The notes: generated from the sequence alone by a model not told the origin. Counted from the first letter of the stretch, positions 31,001 to 39,434 are shown. The stretch: DNA of 64,000 nucleotides from Branchiostoma floridae (GCF_000003815.2 NC_049986.1:1153927-1217926), one strand, 5' to 3'. Program-made: numbers and translations.

Positions 31001-33864
31001 AGAAGCCAAAAAGGCTTATGGGAGACCTCCTCCTAACAAACTTATTGAACACAAATTCAAATGATGTAATTGAAATGGTATACAAATGATAACAAAACAT
31101 TAATGGGTATCAACAATTAGATGATCAACAAGTAAGGCATAGTAAATATTCTAGAAACAAAATAGAAAACAAGGAATGTAGCAATATAAGTACCTGAATG
31201 AACATATGTTAAATAGAGTTAATGTGTGGCTATTACTTAGGAGCTGGGAGATGAGAGAAAGAAGTTTTTGATACTGCGCTTAAAACTAACCATGGATGTA
31301 AAACTTTTTAGGTGGAGGGGAAGATTATTCCAATTTTCTACACATTTAGATCTAACAGTCATATGGGCTTGAACAGTTCTTACTGGAGGAATATGTAAAT
31401 AATGACTTTGTCGAGTTTGATAATTGTGGAATTGTGAATTAAGAGTTAGAAAGCCTTCAAATGTGTCTGGAAGAGAATTATTAAAATATTGGATTGTGAA
31501 AAGGGTTAGCTGAAGTCTATTAATATAAAAAATGTTTAAAATCTTTGCTGCAAAGATTAATGTCCTCCAATAACACTATTGTCAAACACTTACTGTCTTC
31601 AGACTTGTTATACAAAAAACACGTTCTTTCGAAACTGTTATTATGGCTTACTGTACATATAGAGGTTTTTAATGTATATGTATGTATATTTTGTGTAGCT
31701 ATGGGTTTCTTTTTAACCTGAAATAAAGAATAAAGAAAGAAAATCCTAAGCTTGGTGAATAGTGGCTCTGACTGGGCGTAGGAGTGGGATCCAGTTGTGA
31801 TGCGAGCAAATCTTTTTTGTAGAAGTCTTAGGGGCTGCAATGTAGTTTTGTAAGTTTATCCCCAGACAATATTACCGTAGGTTAAATATGGATATGTCAA
31901 GCTATTATATATGGTTGTAATGGTTTTTTGTGAGAGAAGATGTTTAGTTTTCCCAACAATACCGATGGTTTTTGATAATTTTTTACTTATCATATCTATA
32001 TGTGATTCCAGGTCTGGCGATCGTCTATGATAATGCCTATGAACTTTGCTTGAGACTCTTGAGACAGGGGTAGATTTTTCCAAAATATTTTTGCGTTTCT
32101 ATCATAAGTTTTATTTCTATTGCTGAAAATAAGGTAGTAAGTCTTTTTAGCATTAACTGATAGTTTGTTTGCCTCAAACCACGTGATGACTTTTTTAATT
32201 CTTGATTAGCTAGTTCCACTAGGGTTTCAAACTTGGAGTGTGAAAGAAAAAGATTTTTCTATTAACACTATTATTATAATAAACTTTTGAAGCCAGAACT
32301 TGAAAACAAAAGACGTCCTTAAACAAGGGAATAGCAAAGTGTACATGTTGTTGGATGTGTTTATTTGTAGAGACGTCTGTGTAGATTCCTCACCAGTTGC
32401 AGTCCCAGCGCCGGGAGTGGGCTGATTTGTAGTCGTGATCTCAGCAGCTTCTGTACTTTTCGCGCATGGAGTGGTGGACAGTGGCTCCGTGGGCGACATC
32501 ATCGTAGCACCGGTCTCTGGCTCACTGGTCAGCGTGGCTGCAGTTGTAGAGATGACGCCATCCGGTACCAGCCTCTCACAGGTACACTGACAGGTAAAGT
32601 GGGAAACATGAAGTCATTGCCGTTTTCAACTGTAAAGTTTGAAGAACAATTTGGAATGTAGAAATCATTCATATTCAGCGACAGTTTGTAAGGAATTCTA
32701 CATGATGTTGCAAAGTCATGATCATCGTAGAAATGTAGCAGCAAAAACTGACGGTTGAGGGGGGCGTTATGGAATGTGACTTGTGTTTTTGTTCGTATTG
32801 CATACCCGGTACACGGCCCCATGGCGTAACATACCAGGTTTGTACTGAACAGTACAAGCTGTATACCCGGTACACGGCCTCATGGTGTAACACACCAGGT
32901 TTATATTGAAAAGTTCAAGCTGTATATCCGGTAAACTGCCTCATGGTGTAACACACCAGGTTATTATTGAAAAGTTCAGGCTGCATATCCGGTAAACTGC
33001 CTCATGGTGTAACACCTGGGTTTGTATTGGAAAGTTCAAGCTGCATATACTAACTTTACGTTGTTGCTCAAGTGTGCATGAACTGTACCAATTGACCTGT
33101 GAACGCTTGAATGAACCTAAAAAATTGCGCAGGGTTTGTTCATGGCCGAGTTGTAACGAATCCGTACGGTATGTAGCAAAAATGAGGGTGAGCTTTACGG
33201 AAGATGACTCGTGTTGTTGCTAGAAAAGTGTGCATGACCTGTGCCTATTGACCTGTGGATGCCCGAATTCACCTGAAAAACTAGCACAGGGCTTGTTTAT
33301 GGTCGAGAACAGCAGTAAACAGGAATAATTCTGTTTTTGGCCGTGAGTGTACCGACTTTTTTCGTGCTTCTTGTCAGTCGAGTTACTTTAACTTATCATT
33401 AGGTATTAATTTGCTGATCCGTTTTCATTTCATAATATAACGTATTCTCTTAAGGTCTGTTTTAAGATTGGGCTTCGTACCTTGGTTTGGAGACGGGTTT
33501 CTTGTTCTTGCAGCTCCTGTGTCAGGTTCTGTTCCAGCTGTGCACTCCTGCCTTTCTCCTCCTTCAGTTCAGCAGAGAGATTGTTCATCCTGGATATCAA
33601 AATTTCCACCAGCGACGACAGGCGATCCACTTGATTTTTCAAGCGGCCCGTTTCCTCCTCGGTCTCGGCGAGCTGCCGCTCGAGACCCGGTGGTGTGCAG
33701 CCCTCAGTACGAGACCCAGGCGGAACCACATAGGTGTAGGTACAGTAGCCCTTGTCTACATACTCCCGCAGGGCGGACCCAGCCTGGTCGGTTCTGGTGT
33801 CCTGGGCTCGGGCAGGAAAACTGCCGGACAGAAGGAAGACAGCGAGCAGTACGACACTCGCCAT
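12812..33864 (-). CDS. secreted coiled-coil / SRCR x3 / fibrinogen-like (FReD) protein, 8 exons
   Basis: Model, minus strand: 33864-33481, 32586-32394, 21956-21642, 16378-16070, 15721-15398, 15299-15189, 14958-14742, 13121-12812. The exons total 2163 nt, exactly 721 codons with stop, and every intron is GT-AG with compatible phases. Protein, 720 aa: signal peptide 1-20 (MASVVLLAVFLLSGSFPARA), coiled coil about 45-128, Thr/Ser/Pro-rich linker 129-192, SRCR 193-297, 298-400 and 401-508, FReD 509-720. In known families the coiled coil multimerises, SRCR domains bind microbial or polyanionic ligands, and FReDs bind acetylated sugars. A secreted pattern-recognition role is therefore inferred. The start is the ATG at 33864, directly before the hydrophobic leader. 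Two introns are swollen by LINEs and an 8.7-kb transposon. Undetected extra exons in the 10.4-kb second intron remain possible. Confidence 0.88.
13200..13256. repeat. CA-rich microsatellite in intron 7
   Basis: ACACACA stretches interrupted by GCGTGCGCGC, followed by ATAGATATATATAC. No other feature seen in this stretch of intron. Confidence 0.85.
14465..14742 (-). repeat. 19-bp minisatellite built on a 5' splice site
   Basis: About 14 units, with an exact 19-bp period in the last five. On the minus strand each reads roughly ACACCTTCAG then GTGAGTAAA, the last bases of exon 7 plus its splice donor. The first copy is the true exon/intron boundary at 14742/14741. Further donor-like GTGAG sites follow at about 14722, 14703, 14684, 14665, 14628 and 14520. 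Confidence 0.85.
14742..14958 (-). CDS. exon 7: central fibrinogen-like domain
   Basis: Reads GGWTVIQRRQDGSVPFNRTW, then EEYKLGFGN, GEYWLGNENIHLLT, YSLRVDIMDW and ALYSTFR, a textbook FReD core. It enters in phase 1 and leaves in phase 2. Reading past the donor gives TGA as the next codon, so use of any downstream donor in the minisatellite would truncate the domain. Confidence 0.95.
15030..15145. repeat. CA/CATA microsatellite in intron 6
   Basis: Long ACACAC, ACATAC and CACATG runs. They give His/Thr-rich and Val/Cys-rich conceptual peptides that are not genes. Confidence 0.9.
15189..15299 (-). CDS. exon 6: start of the fibrinogen-like domain
   Basis: 37 codons reading EKDCAEYHSSGVTTSGVYPI and then EAYCDMDTAG. 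The DC...GVY.I...YCDM pattern is the N terminus of FReDs and supplies the first conserved disulphide. Phase 1 at both ends, acceptor TTTTACAG, donor GTATGG. Confidence 0.95.
15398..15721 (-). CDS. exon 5: third SRCR domain
   Basis: 108 codons, phase 1-1: VRLVGGQNASEGRVEV-type start (here SARLVGGQNASEGRVEVRPG), then WGTVCDDDF, VVCRQLGY, NIWLDNLNCTGNE and HKEDAGVVC. Six cysteines are visible, the group A count. Acceptor GAATTAG, donor GTGTGG. Confidence 0.95.
16070..16378 (-). CDS. exon 4: second SRCR domain
   Basis: 103 codons, phase 1-1: IRLFGGHVPWEGRLEVRPG, WGVVCNTGW, VVCRQMGYTGG, IWLGDVTCSGDE, CDHSQDVQIIC. Six cysteines. It is the most divergent of the three: CNTGW replaces CDDDF, and SQDVQIIC replaces KEDAGVVC. 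Acceptor AATCAG, donor GTTTGT. Confidence 0.92.
16379..17149. other. intron 3, 3' part: no gene recognised
   Basis: Holds a short imperfect direct repeat around TGTGCCTTG (about 16760 and 16838) and a run of 13 C near 17008. Otherwise unremarkable intron sequence. Confidence 0.5.
17740..18500 (+). pseudogene. LINE endonuclease domain, frameshifted
   Basis: Apurinic-type endonuclease motifs: TLNVRT, LSETRLPGEGQ (catalytic Glu), VSVYAPTLG, then in another frame GDLNARVGTDH, HLIDYVIIR and finally TDHRLIVSK. The motif order is complete but spread over three frames. In live elements this domain nicks the target DNA to prime reverse transcription. Confidence 0.85.
18596..19967 (+). pseudogene. LINE reverse transcriptase domain lacking the catalytic FADD box
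   Basis: Motifs visible: SGKAPGSDGIPAEL, NNHRGISLLSIAGKIL, FIDLTKAFDTVSRDGL (first catalytic Asp), NGVKQGCVLAPTLFSIIF. The text then jumps from IRYRTDGKTAQL through a few unrelated codons to CDNFGLVISTKKTD, so the (F/Y)ADD motif that should lie between is deleted. Stops at 19193-19195 and near 19709 and a frameshift near 19480 add to the damage. Confidence 0.85.
19968..20841 (+). pseudogene. LINE RT connector and C-terminal C2H2 zinc finger
   Basis: Open for about 290 codons. Contains FTYLGSTMSS, LYACDTWAVY, RWAGHVRRMDDHRLPK, GRPKLR and DRPQWRRLVHQG, then a perfect C-x2-C-x12-H-x3-H finger (CNVCGRCF...SHAQTH) just before the stop. Such terminal fingers are thought to bind the element's RNA or target DNA. 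This is the best preserved part of the element. Confidence 0.85.
20906..21641. other. intron 3, 5' part: no gene recognised
   Basis: AT-rich intron sequence between the LINE 3' end and the first SRCR exon. Confidence 0.6.
21642..21956 (-). CDS. exon 3: first SRCR domain
   Basis: 105 codons, phase 1-1: IQVRLVSGSTPIEGRVEVRN, WGSVCDDNF, DVVCRQLGF, NVWLDEVACRGNE, HKEDAGVVC. Six cysteines in group A positions. Acceptor TTTTTCAG, donor GTACGG. It is preceded by a 10.4-kb intron. Confidence 0.95.
22022..22082. repeat. GA microsatellite
   Basis: GAGAGA runs with a GGGGGACGGAGAA interruption, immediately outside the left end of the 8.7-kb TIR element. Confidence 0.9.
22496..22712 (+). repeat. 217-bp inverted repeat, left arm
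   Basis: Reverse complement of 30077-30293 at about 216 of 217 positions (AAATCATTAGG here against AAATAATTAGG there). Similarity continues weakly for about 20 bp towards the centre (GTAGCGAT). Confidence 0.95.
22731..22878. repeat. foldback MITE, about 148 bp
   Basis: Arms GGTATCCAGCCGTATATAGC and its imperfect complement (GGGAGCTACAATATGGCTGG then ATACC) pair over about 24 bp around a loop with two GTTCTCTCCG repeats. Confidence 0.75.
23800..23998. repeat. interspersed repeat also present at 60665-60830
   Basis: The shared phrases AAATTAAATCCC, CGAACTTAAA and GTCCTTTT-CCCGCTA occur in the same order in both places. Probably a small non-autonomous transposon. No coding capacity. Confidence 0.6.
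24196..24256. repeat. hairpin with 15-bp perfect arms
   Basis: CCTTACACTCGTTGC at the left and GCAACGAGTGTAAGG at the right, around an A-rich loop. The arm sequence recurs in the MITE at 26852-26943 (CCTTACACTCGCTTAG), so the two may be related. Confidence 0.75.
25061..25450. mobile_element. 390-bp MITE with TTA target duplication
   Basis: Terminal inverted repeats of about 34 bp begin GGCCTAGGAAAAAAAA and include TGTTGTGTTTCCTGTTT, differing by one A. TTA flanks both ends (25058-25060 and 25451-25453). A 3-bp TWA duplication fits the PIF/Harbinger group. No transposase inside. Confidence 0.8.
25485..26125. repeat. minisatellite, alternating 98/104-bp units
   Basis: The phrase TTGTCCTGACTTAAAC repeats at about 25590, 25688, 25792, 25890 and 25994, then a shortened unit at about 26074. 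Spacing alternates 98, 104, 98, 104. The longer unit has an extra CAGGAC after AACACTC, making a 202-bp dimer. Confidence 0.9.
26126..26176. repeat. (CATT)n microsatellite
   Basis: About eleven tandem CATT units with one TTTATT interruption, directly following the minisatellite. Confidence 0.95.
26852..26943. repeat. foldback MITE, about 92 bp
   Basis: The left arm TAGCCTGGGTACGATCC and following TATTCTACCGGG pair with the right arm CCCGGTAGAAAACGGATGG, TACCCAGGCTA. The loop carries CTCCTTACACTCGC. Confidence 0.8.
27505..27662 (-). mobile_element. tRNA-derived SINE fragment
   Basis: On the minus strand: TTTGACCGAGAACCCAGAGG, then GGTTTGAATCC, a good Pol III B-box, then GTGCTCTTGGGAAAGGCACT and a GGAAATGGGTACC end. 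This order resembles tRNA-headed SINEs of marine invertebrates. No clear A-box remains, so it is partial. Confidence 0.5.
27770..28395. repeat. foldback with about 250-bp imperfect arms
   Basis: 27770-28015 and the reverse complement of 28140-28395 share GTCTGCCTAAACACCAC, GCAGTGTATATGGGGCAA, ACATTTATGAATT and CACCAGTTA in order, at perhaps 75-80% identity. The centre is near 28077. Older than the 217-bp arms that enclose it. Confidence 0.75.
28400..30076. other. interior of the TIR element, no gene recognised
   Basis: Only short open frames; none shows a transposase or other domain. Confidence 0.4.
30077..30293 (-). repeat. 217-bp inverted repeat, right arm
   Basis: Partner of 22496-22712, 7.36 kb apart arm to arm. 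Confidence 0.95.
30902..32222 (-). mobile_element. 5'-truncated LINE, C-terminal RT part, in intron 2
   Basis: On the minus strand, in overlapping frames: WFEANKLSVNAKKTYYLIFS, then ESHIDMISKKLSKTIGIVGK, SLTYPYLTYGNIVWG, LRLLQKRFARITTG and EPLFTKLRIF. These are the thumb and connector motifs of CR1/L2/jockey-like reverse transcriptases. The YADD box is already missing on the 5' side. The 3'UTR ends in a hairpin (GCCTTTTTGGC) and an A-rich tail near 30905. It has the same orientation as the host gene. Confidence 0.8.
32394..32586 (-). CDS. exon 2: Cys-containing Thr/Ser/Pro-rich linker
   Basis: 64 codons plus one base: starts CTCERLVPDGVISTTAATLT and continues with many Thr, Ser and Pro to PTPGAGTATG. 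Likely an extended, O-glycosylated stalk between coiled coil and SRCR domains. Acceptor CCTGTCAG at 32587, donor GTGAGG at 32393. It is kept in the model because it joins exon 1 (phase 0) to exon 3 (phase 1) without a frame break. Confidence 0.8.
32803..33055. repeat. 61-62-bp tandem repeat, four copies, in intron 1
   Basis: The phrase CGGTACACGGCC/CGGTAAACTGCC with CATGGTGTAACACACCAGG recurs at about 32807, 32868, 32929 and 32991. The first copies differ most. Confidence 0.85.
33060..33315. repeat. diverged tandem duplication of about 153 bp, in intron 1
   Basis: TTGTTGCT...GTGTGCATGA...ATTGACCTGTG...GGGTTTGTTCATGGCCGAG at 33062-33155 recurs with changes at 33215-33308. Confidence 0.75.
33481..33864 (-). 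CDS. exon 1: signal peptide and coiled coil
   Basis: 128 codons from ATG 33864: hydrophobic leader to about residue 20, then QDTRTDQAGS, a two-Cys segment (YCTYTYVVPPGSRTEGC), and from about 48 a heptad-rich, Glu/Gln/Leu-rich coiled coil with two N-glycosylation sites (NLS, NLT). It ends ETRLQTK before donor GTACGA. A TTG five codons upstream is in frame but not a likely start. Confidence 0.92.
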
Positions 33865-33889
33865 CTTGGAGGAAGTCAACTAAAACATC

Positions 33890-34500
33890 TGCGTCACACC
33901 TGATTTGGAAGCTTCTCACGAGCGCTTTGGTTACCCAGCAACACAGGCGTGTCTCATATCTCGGTGAATATCAGGGCTAGGGGAACAGATCAAGCACGGA
34001 CTGGGGAAGGGCGGGTGTATAGTTGTGGAAAAGTAATTATTTTGATCATATTTTTTTTTTACTCTGAGTCTGACTATGATGAAGGGAGGCGGCTGACTTT
34101 AAGATAATGAATACCTTTAAGGAAGTTGAGTTAAGAAACGTCGTCACACCTGCTTCTGTACAACATGTCGGACGGTTGGCTCACATCCAGCACATACAGG
34201 TATGTCTTGAGCTGTTGATTACAGAGTCACAGCTCTGTAACGGGATGGGGGAAGGCAGGAGTTTCATTATGCTCTCACATGAAAGACGTAGCCTTCGTTG
34301 TAACAGTTTTATCATCGACTGTTGTTTCTGACATTAGATCTTGCATAATCCAAGGAAGAAGGCTGAATCGAAGACAATAATAAGACAATAATATCTTGGA
34401 GAAAGCTGATTTAAGTAACTACGCCACAGCTGCTTCTGAACGACCTATCGGACGTTTGGCTCACTCCTAGCACAGGTATGTCTTAAGCATGGTTGAATGT
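33890..34500 (-). promoter_or_regulatory. upstream region with three related repeat cassettes
   Basis: The sequence CACACCTG, about 25 bases, TTGG(C/T)T-AC-C, CAGCA, CACAGG and TATGTCTT-type ending occurs at about 33893-33960, 34143-34212 and 34424-34492. The duplicate at 10682-11515 carries the same cassettes. Repetition directly upstream of exon 1 and its co-duplication suggest a promoter or alternative leader exons; no TATA box is obvious. Confidence 0.5.
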
Positions 34501-34535
34501 TGGAGGCGGAACTTCGGAACGGCCTGTTAGATAAC

Positions 34536-35070
34536 GTTGAACCACATTCACTCTATATGCATATATGTAGTTTACAAGTGGTCACGAAACAGGCTGTTGA
34601 GACCGTTAAACAGTTTGTAATTATATAAGCACGGCAACTTCAACCTTATAACAAGATTTTGTTAGTTTGTAAGTATGACATACATCCCTATTAATATTAG
34701 AATTTAGATGTAATAGAAAATGTGACACGCAGATGTACCGTAAGATTAACAGAATATCTGACATATCTTCAGCAACATGCCTCAAGAGTATGATTGGATT
34801 TTGGTGTTTCTTGATCTCAATGTGGCACAAGTATGTACCCTGATTGACATGCAGAAAAACACCACAACATACAGATGTTTTCCTTATTTGGACATGACAT
34901 TTGACACCGTGGTTTGGACCGTTGGACATCAAGGTTGCTATTGTGCACACTGCACCATGAAACGGGACCCCATACGATCCATTGTGGAAAACACCATACA
35001 ATTCTGCAATTTTAGCATAAACAAAGGTAAGATGTCGCCTTCACATACCTAAACAACAGAAACCGGGAAA
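34536..35070. other. no gene; partial similarity to 46375-46470
   Basis: AGAATATCTGACATATCTT, ATGCCTCAAGAGTATG-TTGGATT and TTTCT(T/C)GATCTCA recur in the same order at 46390-46465, so this is another piece of an interspersed repeat. Confidence 0.5.
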
Positions 35071-35074
35071 ATTG

Positions 35075-35235
35075 CACGAGACCTAGGCCTGCTCTCCAGA
35101 CAGATGTTGGTGGGGAAGACTGACCCTTTCTTAAATCTGCTGTTTAAGCACTCCCCAAACAACGGACAGAACGGGAGATATGAGAAAAGGGTCAAAATCT
35201 TCTCCACCAACCTCTGCTTGGAGAGAGTAAATGAA
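35075..35235. repeat. foldback MITE, about 160 bp
   Basis: CTGCTCTCCAGACAGATGTT then GGTGG at the left pairs imperfectly with CCACCAACCTCTGCTTGGAG at the right. Inner arms are GACCCTTTC and AAAGGGTC. Confidence 0.7.
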
Positions 35236-35239
35236 ACCG

Positions 35240-37453
35240 CATTTTCGTGATGCTTCGTCACATGGTATGACCATTGCCTATTGGTTGATAACCGAACTGC
35301 CATGACTGTGACAATAACCAAACTTTATTGCAAATCCATATCTTAATATAAGGCTAATAGCAAGTGTATATGGAGATCGAATAGTGATAATGATTATGGT
35401 TTACGATAATGACTTTACATAAGAGTCATCAACTAACGCTACTACTTATCTGAAACAGTTCATTGTTTTTACATCTTACTTATATCATGGGTATTTGAGG
35501 AATGTATTGTATTCGTAATCTTGCCTTTTTTCTTGTCAAATCTTCAAAGTGATTCATCTCCGTCGTTCCTGGGCCGAATGACTTGCAATGGATTTTGGCA
35601 CAAAGGTAGAGAGGGTCAATACCCCGACCCTTTTTTTTCCATGAAGTCGTTTGGATATGCTTTTAAATGATTTTATTTTGGCTTGTGGGCAATTTTTAGA
35701 CCAAAACTGTACATTTTGCCCTGGTCTTGAGACCAAATTACCTGGAATCTAGATATAAATACCTAGTTGAAGGATCAAAGTAAAAGTTTTTGCATAAACC
35801 CGTTTAACTTGATTCAATTTGGGATCTAAGAGGATTCTTCAACGTCCCGACCGTACGGACGTTCACCCTTGCAAGCACCTGGCGTTACGCTTACCTCATA
35901 ATCTAATTCGACTGTAAGAACGTTCACTGTTCCGCGCACCTGCAGTTAGCGTAAGAGACCCGTTTAGACATATCAAATATATGATTAAACATAAGGCCAT
36001 GTTGATTAGATAATATGGATGACATCTACGCGCGCATCAATTTTCGGTCGTTCCAAAGAAAAAGAACTTTCAACTATGCTTTAAATCGTACAAACCATGC
36101 GCAAAAGGAACAAATATATGCTGCAGATAAAAAAGATATATCGAAAGACATATGCCAATATCAGCGTCAATCCCAAAATAAAAAAAAGACGATAAAACAA
36201 TAATATGAAGAATTTATTGTTCAGCATTCAATACAATGTATTTGGTCATTTGCATAACCTTTCAAACCACTAAGGTTTTATGATAAAGGCAACTTTTTGG
36301 ACAAACTTATTTTATTGAATGAATGAATGAGTTTATTGCTCAACAATCGCACAGGGTACAATGTGTTTTATTTGAACGCACTCATCAGTTTTGGGGTTCC
36401 TAGAGGATGTCATCCATGTAATCAAATCACGGTGGCCTACCTGAGACGCGTATGAAATAGCAGCCAACTTGAAGCTTTACCGTATTTCTTCCAGGTCACA
36501 GTTGTTACCCCAGCTAAGTCGAAAGGTCAACAAAACTGACACTTAAAAAGAGATTAAAAGTTTTGGGGAAAATAAGATGTCGCCTTTAGATACCGAACTT
36601 GTCAATTTCAGAAGATGGTGTAACAAGCTGACATAGTTTTCTTTTTCTTTTCAGAAAACTGATAAATAATCGATGTCATCTATAAAATCAACTCAATTTC
36701 ACTCAAACATGCTAGAAAGGACATGAAGTCAATCAGTCAGTCAGTCATCCTCGCCGCATATCAGACTTCGCTGAGGCGGGCCGTCATCGTTCTCCAAAGG
36801 ACATGAAGTAATGTCCTCAATGCTAATTAGCCGACGTGGCAGTGGGGACCCCTAGCTGTTGGTGTAATTATTGCAGTCCAGGAACCAACTTGACAGTACA
36901 ATGTACGTGTATGCGCCAAGCTGCAGTACCGGTAGTGATTAATAAGGGTCGCTTTTGATCCATGTGACGTAAAAAGTTCCATTCATTCCTCAATGCCCAT
37001 CAGTATGTTGCCAAACCACTAGTCAATAGAAATGTCTGATTCTTTGCTCTGGTTGGCCAAGACGATCGGGTATGTACGTGGCTGGATTTGTTCGCCTGTG
37101 TTTAGATTTACCTAACAAGTCAGTGTGGTCCGAGGGGATCCGGGAAGTTTTAAATTTACACATAACCCAGCTGATTGAGCACGGGAACAAATAAACAAAA
37201 GAATACATACATACATATTACCACTGAGACATATCTCTTTTTTTCAAACGAGAGAAACCTGATATGTTCCATGTGAATCAAGCAAACATAGCTTCATATT
37301 CTTGTACACAACCCCTATTACGGCTTTTCTTTCTTAGCGACCATCTTCAACTAGATGTAAAACTCGTCAGCTGTCCTGTAATAGCTGCCATTCAGAGCTA
37401 CATTTTGACAAGGACATTTGACTGTAATACAGGCCATCGTGGAGATACTGTGA
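35240..37453. other. no gene recognised
   Basis: AT-rich. Includes (GAAT)n near 36318 at an old LINE-like A/T-rich end, a CAGT microsatellite near 36730, and a half-copy of the 107-bp hairpin at 36860-36965 ending CGCTTTTGATCCATG. Confidence 0.4.
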
Positions 37454-39434
37454 GTCGAACTGATTGTCATTATAAAACAAAAACCTGGAACATACTACTG
37501 TAATTATAGACAAACACTGTCAAAAATAGTCAACGACACGGGAGAGACGAGCTCCTCGCCAGATATAGCCCACAAACTGAACAACTATTTTGGGACAGTA
37601 GCTGAAAAGCTGGCTGATTCTATCAAGAAAACCATGCCATCGTTTAGCCCCTTGGTCTACGTAAGAAGATGCCTCGCGCGTTTCTCTTTCAAGTCAATAA
37701 CAGCAGACTTTGTCAAACAGGAGCTTAAACTGCTATCTTCAAACAAAGCTACTGGCCTCGACCATCTCAATAACAGGCTTTTGAAGGCTGCGGCCGAGGT
37801 GATCGCTCAACCTCTAACAACCATTTTGAATGAATCGCTGAAAAAACATGAGTTCCCGGAGGACTGGAAGAGAGCGAGGGTAACACCAATCCACAAGGCT
37901 GGCGATAGGTCCCTACCAAACAATTACAGACCCGTCAGTATCTTACCGGCAGTGTCAAAAATCCTGGAGAGAGCTGTGCATATCCAGCTTTACGAGTATT
38001 GTACGGAAAACAACATACTCTCTGAGGTTCAATCAGGTTTTCGACCCAAACACTCTACTCAATCTGCGACGCACTTACTTGTTGAGAAATGGTTCACAGC
38101 CATGAACTCTGGAAACCTCACCGGGGCTGTGTTTATCGATCTGTCTAAAGCGTTCGATACTTTGGACCATTCTATCCTGCTTCAAAAATTGTTCAAGTAC
38201 GGTATCCAAGGTGGAGCTCTTGACTGGTTCGCTTCCTACCTCTCTGGAAGACAGCACTGTACTTCTGTAAATGGAGTCCTTTCTAGCTTCCACACAGTGA
38301 AGTACGGCGTTCCACAAGGCTCGATTTTGGGACCACTTTTATTCATTATTTATGTAAATGACATGCCTAACTGTATTCAAAATTGTGAAATTTCAATGTA
38401 TGCCGATGATACGGTTATTCACTTCAGCAGCAAGGATTCTGGGACCATCGAGAATGCCCTTCAGACAGATCTCGAAAGGTTGTCTCAATGGTTTGCAGTG
38501 AACTATCTGTCGATAAACGAAGGAAAGTGCAAGTGTATGCTAATAGGTACTGATAAAAAACTGAAAACTTGTACAAACCCCAGATTGGCCGTAAATGGTC
38601 AATTTATCAATCTATGCTACATGTACAAATACTTGGGTATATTCATTGATAATCAACTGAATTGGAAGCGGCACGTCAAAGACGTCCTTAGCAAGTTAAG
38701 ACGAGCATTAAGTATTATGAAACATGTCAGTCCATTTGTATCTACATCAGCACTTCGTACTCTATACAATACAATCTTCCTGCCGTACATCACATATGGA
38801 AGTACTGTTTGGGATACTGCACCGGAGCAAGACCTTCAAAAACTCCAACGAATGCAGAACAGGGCCGGGAAGCTGCTACTGAGGGCCCACTACAGAACAC
38901 CCTCGGCCGAAGTGCTGACTCGTCTCGGATGGAAGAACATCAAATCCATACACAGACAACAGAAGGCGTTGCTCACATACAAGGCTCTAAACAACTTACT
39001 GCCAGTCTACATGAGGAACTTGTTTACATACTGTAGGGAAAGGTCAACTAGATCAACACGACAAAGCGAATCCAACCTACTATACTTACCCATGGTCCAC
39101 AGGGAAGCGTTTCGAAGATGTATAACGTACTCAGGCACAGTTCTGTGGAATAGTCTGAGAGAGAACGTGAGGCAGGCGCCCTCTTTATCGTCGTTTAAGA
39201 ACTTAACTCGACTAGAAATTATGTAACTATGGACTATGAGATGGACTGATATTATGTTGAAGACGAAAGGATCTATGGAATGGTGAATTGTATGATGATG
39301 AATTGACCTGCCCCTTTTACGAGGCGTTTAGAAGGTATTTAGACCTCTGACCTCCTCCACCCTTGAAATCTTGAAAAACGGCTCAGGCCGAATGATGTAT
39401 CAAGGTTAAATAAAGGTTGAAAAAAAAAAAAAAG
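37454..39434 (+). mobile_element. 5'-truncated CR1/jockey-like LINE with poly(A) tail
   Basis: The open frame runs from the stop at 37451-37453 to 39226, followed by a short 3'UTR with AATAAA (39409-39414) and a run of 14 A ending at 39433. The endonuclease domain is missing, so this is a truncated insertion. Its uninterrupted frame makes it the youngest LINE in the window. The sequence after the A run belongs to the long repeat family (39465 on). Confidence 0.85.
37634..39226 (+). CDS. LINE reverse transcriptase, uninterrupted frame, endonuclease lost
   Basis: 530 codons from the first in-frame ATG; the frame is open for another 60 codons upstream (SKIVND, SSSPDIAHKLNNYF), which is natural RT N-terminal code. 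RT motifs in order: KATGLDHL (about 36), NNYRPVSILPAVSKILE, QSGFRPKHST, FIDLSKAFDTLDHSIL, GVPQGSILGPLLFIIYVNDM, YADD (about 257), YLGIFIDNQLNWKRHV. The C-terminal connector LPYITYGSTVWD and LQRMQNRAGKLLLRAHYRTP is also kept. All three catalytic Asp are present. The frame is translatable in principle, but no promoter is seen and without the endonuclease it could not retrotranspose by itself. Confidence 0.85.
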   Translation: MPSFSPLVYVRRCLARFSFKSITADFVKQELKLLSSNKATGLDHLNNRLLKAAAEVIAQPLTTILNESLKKHEFPEDWKRARVTPIHKAGDRSLPNNYRPVSILPAVSKILERAVHIQLYEYCTENNILSEVQSGFRPKHSTQSATHLLVEKWFTAMNSGNLTGAVFIDLSKAFDTLDHSILLQKLFKYGIQGGALDWFASYLSGRQHCTSVNGVLSSFHTVKYGVPQGSILGPLLFIIYVNDMPNCIQNCEISMYADDTVIHFSSKDSGTIENALQTDLERLSQWFAVNYLSINEGKCKCMLIGTDKKLKTCTNPRLAVNGQFINLCYMYKYLGIFIDNQLNWKRHVKDVLSKLRRALSIMKHVSPFVSTSALRTLYNTIFLPYITYGSTVWDTAPEQDLQKLQRMQNRAGKLLLRAHYRTPSAEVLTRLGWKNIKSIHRQQKALLTYKALNNLLPVYMRNLFTYCRERSTRSTRQSESNLLYLPMVHREAFRRCITYSGTVLWNSLRENVRQAPSLSSFKNLTRLEIM

